From Chloroflexota bacterium (GTDB lineage Bacteria; Chloroflexota; Dehalococcoidia; Bin125): a DNA stretch of 7,100 nucleotides. The translations under genes were made by a program, and so were the position numbers. The stretch spans positions 1-7,100 of the forward strand of contig JAPUIR010000378.1 of the NCBI GenBank assembly GCA_027296805.1, read 5' to 3'. The notes under the pieces are model-generated. The model made no database searches, was not told where the DNA came from, and saw nothing but the letters and a program-made list of their open reading frames with translations. Below are positions 5,836 to 7,100 of the stretch, in pieces (position 1 is the stretch's first letter; the number at the start of each line of letters is the position of its first letter).

Positions 5836-6618
5836 ATGGATTTCGCGCTCTCGGGCAAAGTGGCGGTCATCACCGGCGGGAGTGAGGGCATCGGGGCGTG
5901 TACGGCGCGACTCCTCGCCCGGGAGGGCTGTGATGTCGCGATCGGGGCGCGGCGCGAAGAACCGCTGCAAGCGACCGCGAGCGCCATCCAGCAGGAGTCC
6001 GGACGAGTGCCGCTGGCACTGTCAACGGACGTGACCTCGGCGGAGGACTGCGCCGGGCTCGTGCGTGCAACGATCGAGCGGTTCGGCGGGATCGACATCC
6101 TCATCAACAACGCAGGCGCGTCTTCGGCCCAGCCGTTCGAACAGCTGGACGACGAGGTCTGGCAAGCGGACCTGGACCTGAAGCTCTTCGGCGCGGTGCG
6201 GATGGCGCGGCAGTGTCTGCCCTCGATGCGGGAACGGGGAGGCGGGCGCGTAATCAACGTGCTCAACATCGGCGCGAAGCAGCCCGGGCCCGGATCGATG
6301 CCGACTACCGTCAGCCGCGCCGCGGGCCTCGCCCTGACCAAAGCGCTGAGCCGCGATGTCGCCGCCGACAACGTCTTGGTCAACGCGGTGTGCATCGGAT
6401 CGATTAAAAGCGCTCAGTGGGGACGCTTCCGAGAGCAGCGGGCGCCTGAGGCCACGGAGGCCGAGTTCCTGGCCCAAGTGGGGCGCAACATCCCCCTGGG
6501 ACGGATCGGCGAGACGGAGGAGGCGGCCAACCTGATCGTGTTCTTGGCCTCGGGAGCCGCGTCCTATATCACCGGAACCGCAATCAACGTCGATGGCGGC
6601 GCCTCGGGTACCTGGTAG
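5836..6618 (+). CDS. Short-chain dehydrogenase/reductase family protein with atypical active site
   Basis: A 260-residue classical-length SDR with a Rossmann fold. The cofactor-binding motif TGGSEGIG (13-20), the Asp65 in STDVT, NNAG (91-94) and the C-terminal YITGTAINVDGG (244-255) are all standard, and Arg39/Arg40 after the second strand hint at NADP(H). The catalytic region is not standard. Classical SDRs have Ser in NISS, then YxxxK; here the corresponding stretch is NVLNIGAKQPGPGSMPTTVS followed by Arg, giving Asn144, Thr157 and Arg161 in place of Ser, Tyr and Lys. The reading frame and the rest of the fold are intact, so this is not decay. From memory a proteobacterial and actinobacterial SDR subgroup shares the PTSVSRAAG pattern, so the change is probably a subfamily trait. 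Whether it is an oxidoreductase with other chemistry or a non-reducing protein is open. It is followed two bases later by a thioesterase, almost certainly in the same operon. Confidence 0.93.
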   Translation: MDFALSGKVAVITGGSEGIGACTARLLAREGCDVAIGARREEPLQATASAIQQESGRVPLALSTDVTSAEDCAGLVRATIERFGGIDILINNAGASSAQPFEQLDDEVWQADLDLKLFGAVRMARQCLPSMRERGGGRVINVLNIGAKQPGPGSMPTTVSRAAGLALTKALSRDVAADNVLVNAVCIGSIKSAQWGRFREQRAPEATEAEFLAQVGRNIPLGRIGETEEAANLIVFLASGAASYITGTAINVDGGASGTW

Positions 6619-6620
6619 CC

Positions 6621-7061
6621 ATGCCGGAGGAAGACTGGCTGGTCAGTCTCGACACGATTCGCCGCTCTTATGCCGGCGGCCAGGGGCAGGGCGACTCACG
6701 CCTGTTTGATGTCGAGTTGGTGGACGTGGGGCGTGGGACCACCGTGTTCCGGCTGCCGATCAATGAGCGCGTGGGAGGCGGCGTCAATGGCGGAGTCCAC
6801 GGCGGCGTGATCGCCGCACTCGTCGATATCGGGGTGGTGTCGGCCACGCTCAGCGCTTGCACGCGAGCGGACCAGATGCGCGGCACCGCCGAGTTAAACG
6901 TGTCCTATCTGCGTCCGGCACAGGGCGAGGCGCTGATCGTGACCACGACGATCATCAAGAAGGGCGGTTCGCTAGCGGTGGGCGATGTCGACGTGCACAA
7001 TGACCGAGGCGTGCTCGTCGCCAAGGGGCGCGCGACGTACGCCTTGGGCCGCGCCCCCTAA
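6621..7061 (+). CDS. PaaI-type hotdog-fold thioesterase
   Basis: A 146-residue single hotdog domain of the PaaI/YbgC-like thioesterase superfamily, which hydrolyses acyl-CoA (often aromatic or short-chain) to free acid and CoA in the cytoplasm. The central helix motif is VNGGVHGGVIAALVDIG (55-71): Asn56, His60-Gly-Gly and Asp69 correspond to the positions that bind and activate the thioester in PaaI. The following strand GTAELNVSYLRPA (88-100) and the ending GVLVAKGRATYALG are also typical. The ATG lies two bases after the SDR stop and has no Shine-Dalgarno of its own, so translation is probably coupled to the SDR gene. Pairing with an SDR suggests acyl-CoA or ketoacyl-CoA metabolism; the acyl group cannot be predicted. 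Confidence 0.93.
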   Translation: MPEEDWLVSLDTIRRSYAGGQGQGDSRLFDVELVDVGRGTTVFRLPINERVGGGVNGGVHGGVIAALVDIGVVSATLSACTRADQMRGTAELNVSYLRPAQGEALIVTTTIIKKGGSLAVGDVDVHNDRGVLVAKGRATYALGRAP

Positions 7062-7082
7062 TCGAACACAAGGAAAGCCGCC

Positions 7083-7100
7083 ATGCCACGCAAGATCGCC
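7083..7100 (+). CDS. Start of a further gene, truncated by the window end
   Basis: An ATG 21 bases after the thioesterase stop, preceded by AAGGA at 7070-7074 (eight-base spacing), opens a frame reading MPRKIA to the window edge. Six residues do not allow identification. The close spacing and same strand make it the likely next member of the SDR-thioesterase operon. Confidence 0.6.

Overview
This is a compact, GC-rich bacterial window that is almost entirely coding. It holds seven complete protein genes, the 3' end of one gene and the first few codons of another. No mobile element, CRISPR array, tRNA, rRNA or phage gene is visible. The mix (hybrid histidine kinase, luciferase-like flavin oxidoreductase, VOC protein, RNase D, L36, single-domain proline dehydrogenase, SDR, hotdog thioesterase) fits an uncultured, GC-rich, heterotrophic, probably aerobic bacterium. 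Phylum cannot be fixed from this window. L36 and RNase D have E. coli-like features, while some starts look leaderless, as is common in Actinobacteria and Deinococcus but also elsewhere.

Layout. Positions 1-1153 (+): the C-terminal part of a hybrid sensor histidine kinase with a receiver domain. It converges on a minus-strand block and is separated from it by a strong hairpin (1175-1202) that could terminate transcription from both sides. The minus-strand block, read right to left, is RNase D (4513-3323), an LLM-class flavin oxidoreductase (3249-1945) and a VOC-fold protein (1869-1225). The gaps between these genes are about 75 bases. RNase D is divergent from rpmJ (4636-4752, +), a 38-residue L36 gene. 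To its right, all on the plus strand, are proline dehydrogenase (4816-5760), an SDR (5836-6618), a PaaI-like thioesterase (6621-7061) and the first six codons of another gene (7083 onward).

How the genes fit together. The LLM and VOC genes may form a small oxidative catabolic pair. The SDR, the thioesterase and probably the next gene look like one transcription unit, possibly acting on acyl-CoA or other carbonyl substrates; the substrate is not readable. Proline dehydrogenase would feed proline into glutamate, but its usual partner, P5C dehydrogenase, is not in the window.

I do not see a clearly new multi-gene system. The points most worth a second look are the SDR, in which all three classical catalytic positions are replaced; RNase D, with Glu at the Exo II metal-ligand position; two GTG-start genes with a TAnnnT -10 box exactly six bases upstream and no Shine-Dalgarno; and an rpmJ gene outside the usual ribosomal protein operon.
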